The translations under genes were made by a program, and so were the position numbers. A DNA stretch of 55,363 nucleotides, from contig NZ_JAAVNE010000037.1 in NCBI RefSeq assembly GCF_012103215.1, positions 1 through 55,363 of the forward strand, written 5' to 3'. Shown in pieces: positions 17,488 through 25,810 of the stretch. This DNA is from Falsiroseomonas selenitidurans. Lineage in GTDB: Bacteria; Pseudomonadota; Alphaproteobacteria; Acetobacterales; Acetobacteraceae. How positions within the stretch are numbered: position 1 is the first letter of the stretch; each line of letters starts with the position of its first letter. The notes below the pieces were generated by a model. It searched no databases and was not told the DNA's origin. It was given only the letters and a program-made list of their open reading frames with translations.

Positions 17488-18413
17488 GCCGGCTTGTGTT
17501 CCTGCCACCAATGCCGCGCGATATCGGCGCGGCGCGTCACCCACACCTCGTCCCGGTGCTTCGCCACATGCGCCAGGAAGCGGCGCAGCGCGGCGGCGCG
17601 GCCGGGGCGGCCGACGATCCGGCAATGCAGCCCCACCGACATCATCTTCGGCTGCCCCGCCCGGCCTTCGGCCAGCAGCAGGTCGAAGGCATCGGTCAGG
17701 TGCCGCTCGAAGCCATCCGGCCCCGCAAAACCCGGCGGCACGGCGAACTTCATGTCGTTGTTGTCGAGCGTGTAGGGGATGACGAGGTGCGGCCGGCCCG
17801 CCGCCTGCACATAGTGCGGCAGGTCGTCGTCATAGGCGTCGCTGTCGTAGAGGAAGCCGCCATGGCGGGCGACCAGCGTGCGGGTGCGCGGGCTGATCCG
17901 CCCGGTGTACCAGCCGACCGGCGGCGTGCCCGTCAGGCGGGTGATGGTCTCGACGCAGCGGGCGATCTCGGCGGCTTCCGTCGCCTCGTCCATCCTGTGG
18001 TAGTCGATCCAGCGCCAGGCATGGCTGGCCACCTCATGCCCCGCGGCGGCGAAGGCGCGCGCGACGTCCGGGTTCAGCTCCAGCGCCCGGCCGACGCCAT
18101 AGACGGTCAGCGGCAGGCCCTGTTCCGCGAACAGCCGCAGCACGCGCCACACGCCCGCCCGGGCGCCGTAGTCGAACTGGCTTTCCACCGTGCGGTTGCG
18201 CTCGCCGAGGATGGGCGAGCCGCCGGGGACTTCGTGCAGGTACAGCTCGCTGCCGGCATCGCCGTTCAGCACGGTATTCTCGCCGCCCTCCTCGTAGTTC
18301 AGCACGAAGGACAGGGCGAGCTTGGCGCCGCCCGGCCAGCGCGGGTCAGGCGGGTTGGCGCCGTAGCCGGCAAAGTCGCGGGGGTAGTCGGTGTCGGCGG
18401 CGAGCTTGGTCAT
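17484..18413 (-). CDS. puuE: PuuE-like polysaccharide deacetylase family protein (allantoinase-type)
   Basis: A 309-residue NodB-fold protein, MTKLAADTDYPRDFAGYGANPPDPRWPGGAKLALSF. This opening and LNYEEGGENTVLNGD, SRFDYGARAGVWR-like, HEVASHAWRW, GWYTGRISPRTRTL and LHCRIVGRPGR segments are typical of PuuE, a cofactor-free allantoinase that hydrolyses allantoin to allantoate in purine catabolism. No other allantoin gene is nearby, so a related deacetylase or hydrolase role remains possible. Start ATG 18413 is chosen by family length; an in-frame ATG at 18443 lies just inside the SOUL gene end. Confidence 0.82.
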   Translation of the reverse strand: MTKLAADTDYPRDFAGYGANPPDPRWPGGAKLALSFVLNYEEGGENTVLNGDAGSELYLHEVPGGSPILGERNRTVESQFDYGARAGVWRVLRLFAEQGLPLTVYGVGRALELNPDVARAFAAAGHEVASHAWRWIDYHRMDEATEAAEIARCVETITRLTGTPPVGWYTGRISPRTRTLVARHGGFLYDSDAYDDDLPHYVQAAGRPHLVIPYTLDNNDMKFAVPPGFAGPDGFERHLTDAFDLLLAEGRAGQPKMMSVGLHCRIVGRPGRAAALRRFLAHVAKHRDEVWVTRRADIARHWWQEHKPA

Positions 18414-18445
18414 GGGCGTAAAGTCGGCTGTGCAGCGCAGCATGG

Positions 18446-19078
18446 TCAAGGGGTTGTGGTGCGACGACGTGTGACGGGCAGCGCCACCTCGTTCCGGCGC
18501 AGCGCCGGGATGGTCCAGGGCGGGTCGTAGAACCAGGCGGTGGCGGGGCCCGCGGCCAGCCAGGCGGTATCGCCCAGCGCGGCGCGCAGCCGCGCCTGGG
18601 CATCGGCGACCGATTGCGGGCTGGTGCTGCCGGTGAAGCGCAGCACGGCATAGGTCTCGGCCGGGACTTCAACCACGCGCACCTGCGGGTCGTTCGGCAC
18701 CGGCGGGTCGCGCAGCGCGGCGGGCAGGAAGAAGCGGATGCGGTGGCCAGCCGCGGTGGCGGATTGCGCGACGGGCGCGGTCATCGCGATCCGCACCGGC
18801 TCCTGCGCCACCGGCGCCGTCATGGCGATCCGCGCGCTGCCGCGATTGCCGCCAAAGATGTAGCCGGCGAGGAGGCGAAAACCCTGCTCGCGGCTGGCGG
18901 CCTCATCCGCCGCCACCTCCGTCTCCGCCGCCAGTCGGGGCGCGTATCGGCGGATCTCCAAGCCATTGGGCTGTGCCAGCAGTTCGAAGCGCGGCTCCTC
19001 GGTGCCGGACCTCACGCCCACCACCGAACAGGCGCCGAGAAGCAACGCCGAGGCGCCGGCGAGAAGACGGTTGCGCAT
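18446..19078 (-). CDS. SOUL family heme-binding-like lipoprotein
   Basis: A 210-residue protein with lipoprotein signal MRNRLLAGASALLLGAC and a SOUL/HBP domain. The domain shows RFELLAQPNGLEIRRYAPRLAAET, then the twin IAMTAPV motifs, RIRFFLPAAL and a C-terminal WFYDPPWTIPALRRNEVALPV. SOUL proteins bind heme or other tetrapyrroles in some eukaryotes; the bacterial role is unknown. Its stop overlaps the upstream possible start of the deacetylase gene, so it likely heads an operon with it and the I78-like lipoprotein. An upstream frame to 19129 would lose the signal peptide and is rejected. Confidence 0.88.
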   Translation of the reverse strand: MRNRLLAGASALLLGACSVVGVRSGTEEPRFELLAQPNGLEIRRYAPRLAAETEVAADEAASREQGFRLLAGYIFGGNRGSARIAMTAPVAQEPVRIAMTAPVAQSATAAGHRIRFFLPAALRDPPVPNDPQVRVVEVPAETYAVLRFTGSTSPQSVADAQARLRAALGDTAWLAAGPATAWFYDPPWTIPALRRNEVALPVTRRRTTTP

Positions 19079-19121
19079 GGGATGCTCCGGGCTGCGCCCG
19101 GCATGTGGCGCGACGCGCGCC

Positions 19122-19718
19122 TCACACAAGCGCGGCGAGGCTGGCGGCCGGGCTGGTCAGCGGCGGGCCGCGCCGGCAGAGCGCGGCGGCAGGGGCCATG
19201 CTGGCCTGGGCGAGGGCCACGCAATCCGCGCCCTCGGCGAAGGCCGCGTCGGCGGCGGCGGCCACCATCCGGGCATAGCCGGCCGCATCGCCGGCCCGGA
19301 AGGCGGCCCAGGCGCCGGGCACCAGGCGGGTTTCGCAGGCGGCGCCGAACAGCGCGGCGGTGGGCGCCAGCGTGGTCTCGACGGCGCAGAGCGCGACCAC
19401 GCGGCCGCCGCCGCGCCGCGCCGCCTCGGCCAGGGCGGCATCGGCGCGCAGCAGGGGAATGGCGGCGCGGGCCTGGGCCAGGGCCGGGCCGAGGGTGGAG
19501 CAGGTGAGCAGGACGGCCTCGATGCCGGGGGCGGCGAGCGCCTCGACCGCTTCGGCGGTACGGACGGCGATGGCATCGGTCAGCCCGCCCAAGGCCTCCG
19601 CCTCGGCCAGCAGGTCGGCCCGCACGGCATGGGTCAGCGCCACACCCGGCGGGCAGGCGGCGTCGAAGAGGGCGATGTTGCTGGCCGCGGTGTGCAGGCA
19701 GGCGATGCGGCGGGTCAT
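19122..19718 (-). CDS. aspartate/glutamate racemase superfamily protein
   Basis: A 198-residue protein with the Asp/Glu racemase fold: MTRRIACLHTAASNIALFDAA, first-cysteine motif VLLTCSTLGPAL (about residue 72), and ADCVALAQASMAP near the C-terminus. The second position, usually a catalytic cysteine, is a serine/alanine context (AQASM), as in a subgroup of the superfamily with unclear chemistry. Overlaps the GNAT gene by ATGA, which in turn overlaps ilvC, so it is the last gene of the ilvC unit. Racemase activity is not established. Confidence 0.75.
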   Translation of the reverse strand: MTRRIACLHTAASNIALFDAACPPGVALTHAVRADLLAEAEALGGLTDAIAVRTAEAVEALAAPGIEAVLLTCSTLGPALAQARAAIPLLRADAALAEAARRGGGRVVALCAVETTLAPTAALFGAACETRLVPGAWAAFRAGDAAGYARMVAAAADAAFAEGADCVALAQASMAPAAALCRRGPPLTSPAASLAALV

Positions 19719-20209
19719 TTCGGCGGGATCTCCCGCATCAGCTCCATCGAATAGGGTCGGAAGCCGGCCTGGCGGTAGATGCGCTCGGCACGGTCATTGC
19801 CGCTGAGCACGCCGATCAGCAGGTCGCGGATGCCCGCCTGCCGGGCATGGTCCTCGGCCATGGCGAGCATGGCCCGGAAGGCGCCCTGCCCGCGCCAGGC
19901 CTCCTGCACGAAGGCGTCGGCGACATAGGCATGGCGGCGCCGATCGGCGCGGATATAGGCGGGCGCAGTTTCGTAGGTCAGGAAGAGATGGCCGATCACC
20001 GCCTCGCCCGCCGTGGTCACCAGCGCCAGCCCGCCGCTTTCCGCGACCCTCGCCAGAACCTCGTCCAGGGTTGCGGCGGCATCGGCGGCACCCGTCGCGC
20101 GGTTGCCGGCGATGGCATCCTCGAAGCGGTTCGCCGCCAGCACGTTCTGCAGCAGCACGGGCCGGTCGGCCTCCTCCGCCGGCCTGATGGCGAAGGAGGC
20201 CGCGGGCAT
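19715..20209 (-). CDS. GNAT family N-acetyltransferase
   Basis: A 164-residue GNAT-fold protein: beta/alpha start FAIRPAEEADRPVLLQNVL, central AYVADAFVQEAWRGQGAFRAMLAMAEDHARQ (motif A, acetyl-CoA pyrophosphate loop of the R/Q-x-x-G-x-G/A type, WRGQGAF) and LIGVLSGNDRAERIYRQAGFRPY (motif B). Substrate unknown. Its ATG overlaps the ilvC stop (TGATG) and its stop overlaps the racemase-like ATG, so expression is coupled to ilvC. Confidence 0.88.
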   Translation of the reverse strand: MPAASFAIRPAEEADRPVLLQNVLAANRFEDAIAGNRATGAADAAATLDEVLARVAESGGLALVTTAGEAVIGHLFLTYETAPAYIRADRRRHAYVADAFVQEAWRGQGAFRAMLAMAEDHARQAGIRDLLIGVLSGNDRAERIYRQAGFRPYSMELMREIPPK

Positions 20210-21225
20210 CAGTTCTTCGCCTTGTCGACCAGCTGGTTGGTCTTGATCCAGGGCATCATGGCGCGCAGCTTCTCGCCCACTTCCTCGATCGGGTGTTCGG
20301 CCAGGCGGCGGCGGGTGGCCTTGAAGGAGGCCTGGTTCACCTTGTTCTCCAGCATCCAGTCGCGGGCGAACCTGCCGGACTGGATGTCGTTCAGCACGCG
20401 CTTCATCTCCTCCTTCGTGGCGGGGGTGATGATGCGCGGGCCGGTGACGTATTCGCCGTACTCGGCCGTGTTGCTGATCGAGTAGTTCATGTTGGCGATG
20501 CCGCCCTCATAGATCAGGTCGACGATCAGCTTCACCTCGTGCAGGCACTCGAAATACGCCATCTCGGGGGCGTAGCCGGCCTCGCACAGCGTCTCGAAGC
20601 CCGCCTTGATGAGCTCGACAAGGCCGCCGCAGAGCACCACCTGCTCGCCGAACAGGTCTGTCTCGCATTCCTCCTTGAAGGTCGTCTCGATCACGCCCGA
20701 GCGGCCGCCGCCGATCGCAGAGGCATAGGAGAGCGCGATCTCCAGCGCATTGCCCGAGGGGTTCTGGTGCACCGCCACCAGGCAGGGCACGCCGCCGCCC
20801 TTCTGGTATTCGCCGCGCACGGTGTGGCCGGGGCCCTTCGGCGCGATCATGAACACGTCGATGTCGGCGCGCGGGTCGAGCAGGTTGAAATGCACGTTCA
20901 GGCCATGCGCGAAGGCCAGCGCCGCGCCCGGCTTCATGTTGGCGTCCAGGTGGTCGCGGTACAGGTCGCCCTGCAGCTCGTCCGGGGTCAGCACCATGAC
21001 CACATCGGCCCACTTCGCCGCGTCCGCAGGCGTCATCACCTTGAAGCCGGCGGCTTCCGCCTTCTTCCAGGAGCCGCCCTGGCGGGCGCCGATCACCACA
21101 TCGGCCACGCCGCTGTCGCGCATGTTCTGGGCATGGGCGTGGCCCTGGCTGCCGAAGCCGATGACCGCGACCTTCTTCGCCTTGATCAGGTTCACATCCG
21201 CATCGCGGTCATAATACACACGCAT
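20209..21225 (-). CDS. ilvC: ketol-acid reductoisomerase (class I)
   Basis: NADP-dependent second step of valine, isoleucine and leucine synthesis. The 338-residue length is that of short class I enzymes. It has MRVYYDRDADVNLIKAKKVAVIGFGSQGHAHAQNMRDSG (Rossmann GxGxxG), FAHGLNVHF, IAPKGPGHTVR, metal ligands within ETFKEECETDLFGEQ and a C-terminal knot domain. AAGGAAG lies 9 bases before the ATG. It is followed without a gap by the GNAT and racemase-like genes; ilvN and ilvB lie upstream beyond a zinc peptidase gene on the same strand. Confidence 0.98.
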   Translation of the reverse strand: MRVYYDRDADVNLIKAKKVAVIGFGSQGHAHAQNMRDSGVADVVIGARQGGSWKKAEAAGFKVMTPADAAKWADVVMVLTPDELQGDLYRDHLDANMKPGAALAFAHGLNVHFNLLDPRADIDVFMIAPKGPGHTVRGEYQKGGGVPCLVAVHQNPSGNALEIALSYASAIGGGRSGVIETTFKEECETDLFGEQVVLCGGLVELIKAGFETLCEAGYAPEMAYFECLHEVKLIVDLIYEGGIANMNYSISNTAEYGEYVTGPRIITPATKEEMKRVLNDIQSGRFARDWMLENKVNQASFKATRRRLAEHPIEEVGEKLRAMMPWIKTNQLVDKAKN

Positions 21226-21261
21226 CGTCGCAGCTTCCTTCGGTTGCCCCGGTTGGGGGCG

Positions 21262-22293
21262 TTAGTGCCCCGTATCGGGGCGGTGATGCACCACTTCGTG
21301 GATGAAACCAAGCTTGCGCGCCACCGGCGCGCTGAGCACGAAGGGGTAGAGGTCCGGCGTGCCCATGCAGCGGTTCATCGCGTTCATGGCAATGGTCAGC
21401 GGAGTCCAGGCCTGGAGGATCGCCTCCATGCCGGCGCGGTAGGGGCTGAAATCCAGCTCCGTCTCCAGCACGCCATGGCGGTCCAGCACCGGGCTGATGC
21501 TGAGGCCGAAGCTGGCCGCCATCTCCAGGCTGTCCACCATGTGCAGGTAATGGGCGAAGCATTCCGCCCAATCCTCATGCGGATGCGCCGCGGCATAGGC
21601 CGAGATGTGGTTGCCACGCCAGTCGTCATTCGGCGGCTTCGCATAATGCGCCTGGAGCGCCGCCGCGTAGTCCGTGCTTTCGTCGCCGAACAGGGCACGG
21701 AATTCCGCGGTGCGGCCGGCCTCCTGCACCAGCACGATGAAGTACCAATGCCCCACCTCGTGCCGCATATGGCCAAGCAGGGTGCGGAAGGGCTCGTTCA
21801 GCCGGGTGCGCCGCGCCTCGCGCTCCGCATCGTCGGCTTCGGCCAGGGCGATGGTGATGTGGCCGTCCTCATGCCCCGTCATGGTCGGCGGCTCGCCGTC
21901 CAGGTCGGCCAGGAAGGAAAACCGCAGCGCGCTGGCCTGGTGCGGCAGGCGCAGCCGGTCCAGCGTGTAGATCAACCGGCGCTTGGCCGCTTCCATCCGC
22001 CGCCACAGCGGCAGGTTCCCCGCCACCGAGAGATCCGGCACCACGGCGTTCAAGCGGCAGGCGGGGCAGAAATTTTCCGCCTCCGCCTCCGGCAGGAACC
22101 AGTTGCAGGCGTCCTCCGCCACGTTGAGGCAGGCCTTCCTCGGCTTGCCGTCCAGCATCGCCAAGCCATCCGGCGTGAAGGCGGAAAGCCGCCCGGCTTC
22201 CGGCAGGAAGCCGAGCGAGGATCCGCAGCGTTCACAGACGGTGTTTTCGAAGTGCAGCAGGTTGCCGCATTTCTGGCAGGCGAAAAGGCGCAT
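21262..22293 (-). CDS. putative zinc-binding metallopeptidase (DUF2248 type)
   Basis: A 343-residue cytoplasmic protein. The N-terminal zinc-ribbon pair CQKCGNLLHF and CERCGSSLGF is followed by a second pair, CNWF and CPACR. The peptidase core is HMRHEVGHWYFIVL (HExxH: H-E-V-G-H) with a downstream DWAECFAHYLHMVD carrying a likely third ligand. This matches the zinc_ribbon plus Zn_peptidase_4 family of uncharacterised peptidases. It lies between ilvC and ilvN on the same strand with 36- and 55-base gaps; no metabolic link is known. ATG 22293 is chosen because the cysteine ribbon begins right after it. Confidence 0.88.
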   Translation of the reverse strand: MRLFACQKCGNLLHFENTVCERCGSSLGFLPEAGRLSAFTPDGLAMLDGKPRKACLNVAEDACNWFLPEAEAENFCPACRLNAVVPDLSVAGNLPLWRRMEAAKRRLIYTLDRLRLPHQASALRFSFLADLDGEPPTMTGHEDGHITIALAEADDAEREARRTRLNEPFRTLLGHMRHEVGHWYFIVLVQEAGRTAEFRALFGDESTDYAAALQAHYAKPPNDDWRGNHISAYAAAHPHEDWAECFAHYLHMVDSLEMAASFGLSISPVLDRHGVLETELDFSPYRAGMEAILQAWTPLTIAMNAMNRCMGTPDLYPFVLSAPVARKLGFIHEVVHHRPDTGH

Positions 22294-22348
22294 GGCACGG
22301 GCTCCGGCGACGGTTCGCCCAGCGAACGGTAGTGGGGCCGGCAAGGTT

Positions 22349-22870
22349 TCAGACCGTGAGCGCGGACCTGCCCCGCACGATCGCCACCGCCCCCGTCCGG
22401 CTGACCTCGGCCAGGCCGATCGGCCGCATCAGGTCGCAGAAGGCGTCGATCTTCTCCGCCGTGCCGGTCATCTCGAAGACGAAGCTTTCCGTGGTGGCAT
22501 CCACCACCCGGGCGCGGAAGGCATCCGCAAGGCGCAGCGCCTCCACCCGGTGGTCGCCCAGCCCCACCACCTTGATCAGCGCCAGTTCGCGCACGAGGTG
22601 CGGCCCGGCGAGCGAGAGGTCGGAGACCTTGTGCACCGGCACCAGCCGGTCGAGCTGCGCCTTGATCTGCTCGATCACCATCTCGGTGCCCGAGGTGACG
22701 ATGGTGATGCGCGACAGGCGGCGGTCGGCATCGACCGGGGCCACCGTCAGGCTCTCGATGTTGTAGCCGCGGCCAGAGAACAGGCCGATGACGCGCGCGA
22801 GCACGCCGGCCTCGTTCTCCACCAGCACCGCAATGGTTGCGGAGCGAAACTGTCCCGGATCGTCAGCCAT
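22349..22870 (-). CDS. ilvN: acetolactate synthase small (regulatory) subunit
   Basis: A 173-residue regulatory subunit giving valine feedback inhibition to IlvB. It has an N-terminal ACT domain, ATIAVLVENEAGVLARVIGLFSGRGYNIESLTV, and a C-terminal ALS_ss_C domain (LALIKV, FRARVVDATTESFVFEMTG, IGLAEVSRTGAVAIVRG). The length is that of the long IlvH-like form. Lies 51 bases downstream of ilvB on the same strand. Confidence 0.96.
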   Translation of the reverse strand: MADDPGQFRSATIAVLVENEAGVLARVIGLFSGRGYNIESLTVAPVDADRRLSRITIVTSGTEMVIEQIKAQLDRLVPVHKVSDLSLAGPHLVRELALIKVVGLGDHRVEALRLADAFRARVVDATTESFVFEMTGTAEKIDAFCDLMRPIGLAEVSRTGAVAIVRGRSALTV

Positions 22871-22921
22871 GGTTGTTCAGCACTTTGGGCAGGAGGAAAA
22901 GATCAGGCGGCGGCCGGCGGT

Positions 22922-24724
22922 TCAGACGAGGACCTTGCCCTCATCCGTGACGCCCGCGACGCCCCCTTCCTGCCCCGGGCCGAGGATCATCTCGTTGTGC
23001 GCAGCGCCCGAGGGGATCATCGGGAAGCAGTTCTCGTCCTTTGCCACGCAGATATCGGCGATGACCGGGCGGTCCGTGGCCAGCATTTCCCGGATCACGT
23101 CATCCAGCTGGCTTTCCTCCGTCGCCCGCAGGCCGACGCCGTGGAAGCTCTCGGCCAGCTTCACGAAATCCGGCAGCGCGGCGGAATAGCTTTCGGAGTA
23201 GCGGCCGCCATGCAGCAGCTCCTGCCACTGCCGCACCATGCCCATGTATTCGTTGTTCAGGATGAACACCTTCACCGGCAGGCGGTACTGGCACAGCGTC
23301 GCCATTTCCTGGATGTTCATCAGGATGCTGGCCTCGCCGGCGATGTCGATCACCAGCGCGTCGGGGTGGGCGATCTGCACGCCCATCGCCGCCGGCAGGC
23401 CGTAGCCCATGGTGCCGAGGCCGCCCGAGGTCATCCAGCGGTTCGGCTTTTCGAAGCCGAAATACTGGGCGGCCCACATCTGGTGCTGGCCGACCTCGGT
23501 CGTGATGTAGGTCTCCCGCCCCGATTCGCGGGTGATCTCGTACAGCCGCTTCACCGCATGCTGCGGCTTGATGATTTTTCCCTGCTGGACGTATTGGAGG
23601 CAATCCTTGGCCCGCCACAGGTCGATCTGGCGCCACCAGGCGGCCAGGGCCTCCCGCATCGGCGGCTGGCTGTCTTCCTTCCAGACCTGGATCATGGCCG
23701 CCAGGATCTGCCCGGCATCGCCGACGATCGGCACGTCCACCTTGACGTTCTTGTTGATCGAGGAGGGGTCGATATCGGCGTGGATCTTCTTCGCATTCGG
23801 CGCGAAGTGGGAAAGCTTGCCCGTCACCCGGTCGTCGAAGCGCGCGCCCATGTTCAGCATGACGTCGCAGCCATGCATCACGAGGTTCGCCTCGTAGGTG
23901 CCGTGCATGCCGAGCATGCCGAGGAATTGCGGATCCTGCGACGGGAAGGCACCCAGGCCCATCAGCGTGTTGGTCACCGGAAAGCCGGTGAGGTGCGCGA
24001 ATTCGCCCAGCAGGCGCGACGCTTCCGGCCCGGAATTGATCACGCCGCCGCCGGCATAGATCACCGGCCGCTCCGCCTGCTTCAGCAGCGCCACCGCCTT
24101 GCGCACCTGGGCCATGTCGGGCGCCGTCACGGGGCGGTAGGAGCGATGCGGCTGGGTGGCCGGCGGCGCCTCCACGTAAGGGGCCTTGTTGATCAGGATG
24201 TCCTTCGGCAGGTCGATCACCACCGGGCCGGGGCGGCCGCTGCGGGCGACGTGGAAGGCCTCGTGCACCACGCGGGCCACGTCCTCGGACCGCTTGACCA
24301 GGTAGTTGTGCTTGGTGGCGGGCCGGGTGATGCCGGTGGTGTCGGCTTCCTGGAAGGCGTCGTTGCCGATCAGGTGGGTGGGCACCTGGCCGGTCAGGCA
24401 GACCAGCGGGATGCTGTCCATCAGCGCATCCAGCAGCCCGGTGACGGCATTGGTGGCGCCGGGGCCGGAGGTGACCAGCACGCAGCCCACCTTGCCGGTG
24501 GAGCGCGCATAGCCTTCCGCCGCATGCACCGCGGCCTGCTCGTGCCGCACCAGGATATGGCGGATGGCGTTCTGCTGGAAGATCGCGTCGTAGATCGGCA
24601 GCACGGCGCCGCCGGGATAGCCGAAGATGACCTCGACCCCCTGGTCCTTCAGCGCACGGAGTACGACCTCGGCGCCCGACATCGTCAGGGGCTGGGTCGC
24701 GGCGTGCGGGCTGGTTGCGGACAT
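22922..24724 (-). CDS. ilvB: acetolactate synthase large (catalytic) subunit
   Basis: ThDP-dependent first common step of branched-chain amino acid synthesis. The 600-residue protein has the N-terminal ThDP pyrimidine domain with VIFGYPGGAVLPIYDAI, catalytic Glu in RHEQAAVHAAEGYAR, a central FAD-type domain (YAGGGVI, GLGAFPSQDPQFLGMLGMHGT) and the pyrophosphate domain SGGLGTMGYGLPAAMG. The ThDP motif reads AGEASILMN, where GDG is more usual. ATG 24724 follows AGGAAAG; longer in-frame starts exist but run back into the miaA end. A promoter is seen at 24786-24814. Confidence 0.97.
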   Translation of the reverse strand: MSATSPHAATQPLTMSGAEVVLRALKDQGVEVIFGYPGGAVLPIYDAIFQQNAIRHILVRHEQAAVHAAEGYARSTGKVGCVLVTSGPGATNAVTGLLDALMDSIPLVCLTGQVPTHLIGNDAFQEADTTGITRPATKHNYLVKRSEDVARVVHEAFHVARSGRPGPVVIDLPKDILINKAPYVEAPPATQPHRSYRPVTAPDMAQVRKAVALLKQAERPVIYAGGGVINSGPEASRLLGEFAHLTGFPVTNTLMGLGAFPSQDPQFLGMLGMHGTYEANLVMHGCDVMLNMGARFDDRVTGKLSHFAPNAKKIHADIDPSSINKNVKVDVPIVGDAGQILAAMIQVWKEDSQPPMREALAAWWRQIDLWRAKDCLQYVQQGKIIKPQHAVKRLYEITRESGRETYITTEVGQHQMWAAQYFGFEKPNRWMTSGGLGTMGYGLPAAMGVQIAHPDALVIDIAGEASILMNIQEMATLCQYRLPVKVFILNNEYMGMVRQWQELLHGGRYSESYSAALPDFVKLAESFHGVGLRATEESQLDDVIREMLATDRPVIADICVAKDENCFPMIPSGAAHNEMILGPGQEGGVAGVTDEGKVLV

Positions 24725-24785
24725 GGGGGTTGGGGCTTTCCTGCGGTCTGGCATTGGCCCGCAGCCAAGCGGCGGCGGGCAGCCC

Positions 24786-24814
24786 CAATTAGACCCCGTG
24801 CTGCGCCGCGTCAA
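24786..24814 (-). promoter_or_regulatory. probable ilvBN promoter inside the 3' end of miaA
   Basis: On the minus strand TTGACG (24814-24809), exactly 17 bases and TAATTG (24791-24786) precede ilvB ATG 24724, leaving a leader of about 55 bases. The -10 box overlaps the miaA stop codon TAA (24791-24789). No leader peptide with branched-chain codons was found between promoter and ilvB. Confidence 0.55.
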
Positions 24815-25787
24815 CGCCTTGATGAATAAACATCATCAAATCCACCAAAACACTTTCCGAAAGTTGCGAGAGACCATCAGCACGCGCATGGAAGCTATGC
24901 GAAAGGCTGTGAGGCGCCCCTTCGGGTGCCAGGGCGTGGTGCCGGAACCAGGTGGCCTGGCGCTTGGTGTACTGGCCGGTGTTGAGAATGGCGCGGGTGG
25001 AAGCCGCCTCCAGCGTCATCCGCCCCTGCAGATGCGCCAGCAGTTCCGGCACGCCATGCGCGCGCATCGCCGGCAAGGCGGGGTCGAGGCGCTGCGCCGC
25101 CAGGGCCCGCACCTCCTCCAGCGCCCCGGCGGCCAGCATGGCGTGCCAGCGCGTGACGATGGCGCTGCGCAGCGCGTCGCGCGGCGGGTCCAGCAGCAGG
25201 GCGGCGAAGCGCCAGGGGGCGGGGCCGGTGCCCGCTTCCGCCTGCCAGGCGCGCAGGCCGCGGCCGGTGCCGCTCACCACCTCCCAGGCCCGGGCAATGC
25301 GCTGGCTGTCGCTGGGGCGGAGGCTGGCGGCGGTCTCCGGGTCCAGCACCGCCAGGCGGCGGTGCAGCGCGGCCGGGCCTTCCTCGGCCAGCAGGCGCCG
25401 TGCCTCCGCCCGCGCCGCCTCCGGCACCGGCGGGATGGCGGACAGGCCCTGGGTGAGCGAGAGGAAGTACAGCCCGGTGCCGCCGCACAGGATCGGCACG
25501 CGCCCGGCCGCCCGCACCGCCTCCATCGCCGCCAGCGCCGCACCACGCCACCAGGCAACAGTGCCCGCCGCCGCCGGCGGGCGCAAGCCATAGAGAAGGT
25601 GCGGCACGCGCGCTTCCTCCTCCGGCGTCGGGCGGGCGGTGAGCACGCGCAGCCCGGCATAGACCTGCATGGAATCGGCGTTGATGACGGCCCCGCCCAG
25701 CCGTTCCGCCAGCGCCAGGGCCAGCGCGCTCTTGCCGCTGGCGGTGGGGCCGGCGACCAGGATCGCCGGTGGTTGCGCGGCCCTCAT
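24789..25787 (-). CDS. miaA: tRNA dimethylallyltransferase
   Basis: Adds the isopentenyl group to A37 of tRNAs reading UNN codons. The 332-residue protein has P-loop LVAGPTASGKSALALALAERL, INADSMQVYAGLRVLTARPT (substrate loop, catalytic D), LCGGTGLYFLSLTQGL and the IPPT insertion QRIARAWEV with a C-terminal TRAILNTGQYTKRQATWFRH. The last residues (VDLMMFIHQGVDAAQHGV) are encoded by sequence that also holds the ilvB promoter. Divergent from serB, 23 bases apart. Confidence 0.97.
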   Translation of the reverse strand: MRAAQPPAILVAGPTASGKSALALALAERLGGAVINADSMQVYAGLRVLTARPTPEEEARVPHLLYGLRPPAAAGTVAWWRGAALAAMEAVRAAGRVPILCGGTGLYFLSLTQGLSAIPPVPEAARAEARRLLAEEGPAALHRRLAVLDPETAASLRPSDSQRIARAWEVVSGTGRGLRAWQAEAGTGPAPWRFAALLLDPPRDALRSAIVTRWHAMLAAGALEEVRALAAQRLDPALPAMRAHGVPELLAHLQGRMTLEAASTRAILNTGQYTKRQATWFRHHALAPEGAPHSLSHSFHARADGLSQLSESVLVDLMMFIHQGVDAAQHGV

Positions 25788-25810
25788 GCCGGTGGCACAG
25801 GGCGCGTGCC

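Noticed and set aside
18770..18850. Tandem repeat of the peptide RIAMTAPVAQ in the SOUL protein as a recent duplication
   Set aside because: Twin IAMTAPV motifs are a normal feature of bacterial SOUL proteins.
24725..24790. Search for a valine/isoleucine/leucine leader peptide before ilvB
   Set aside because: The only short frame after the promoter has no run of branched-chain codons.
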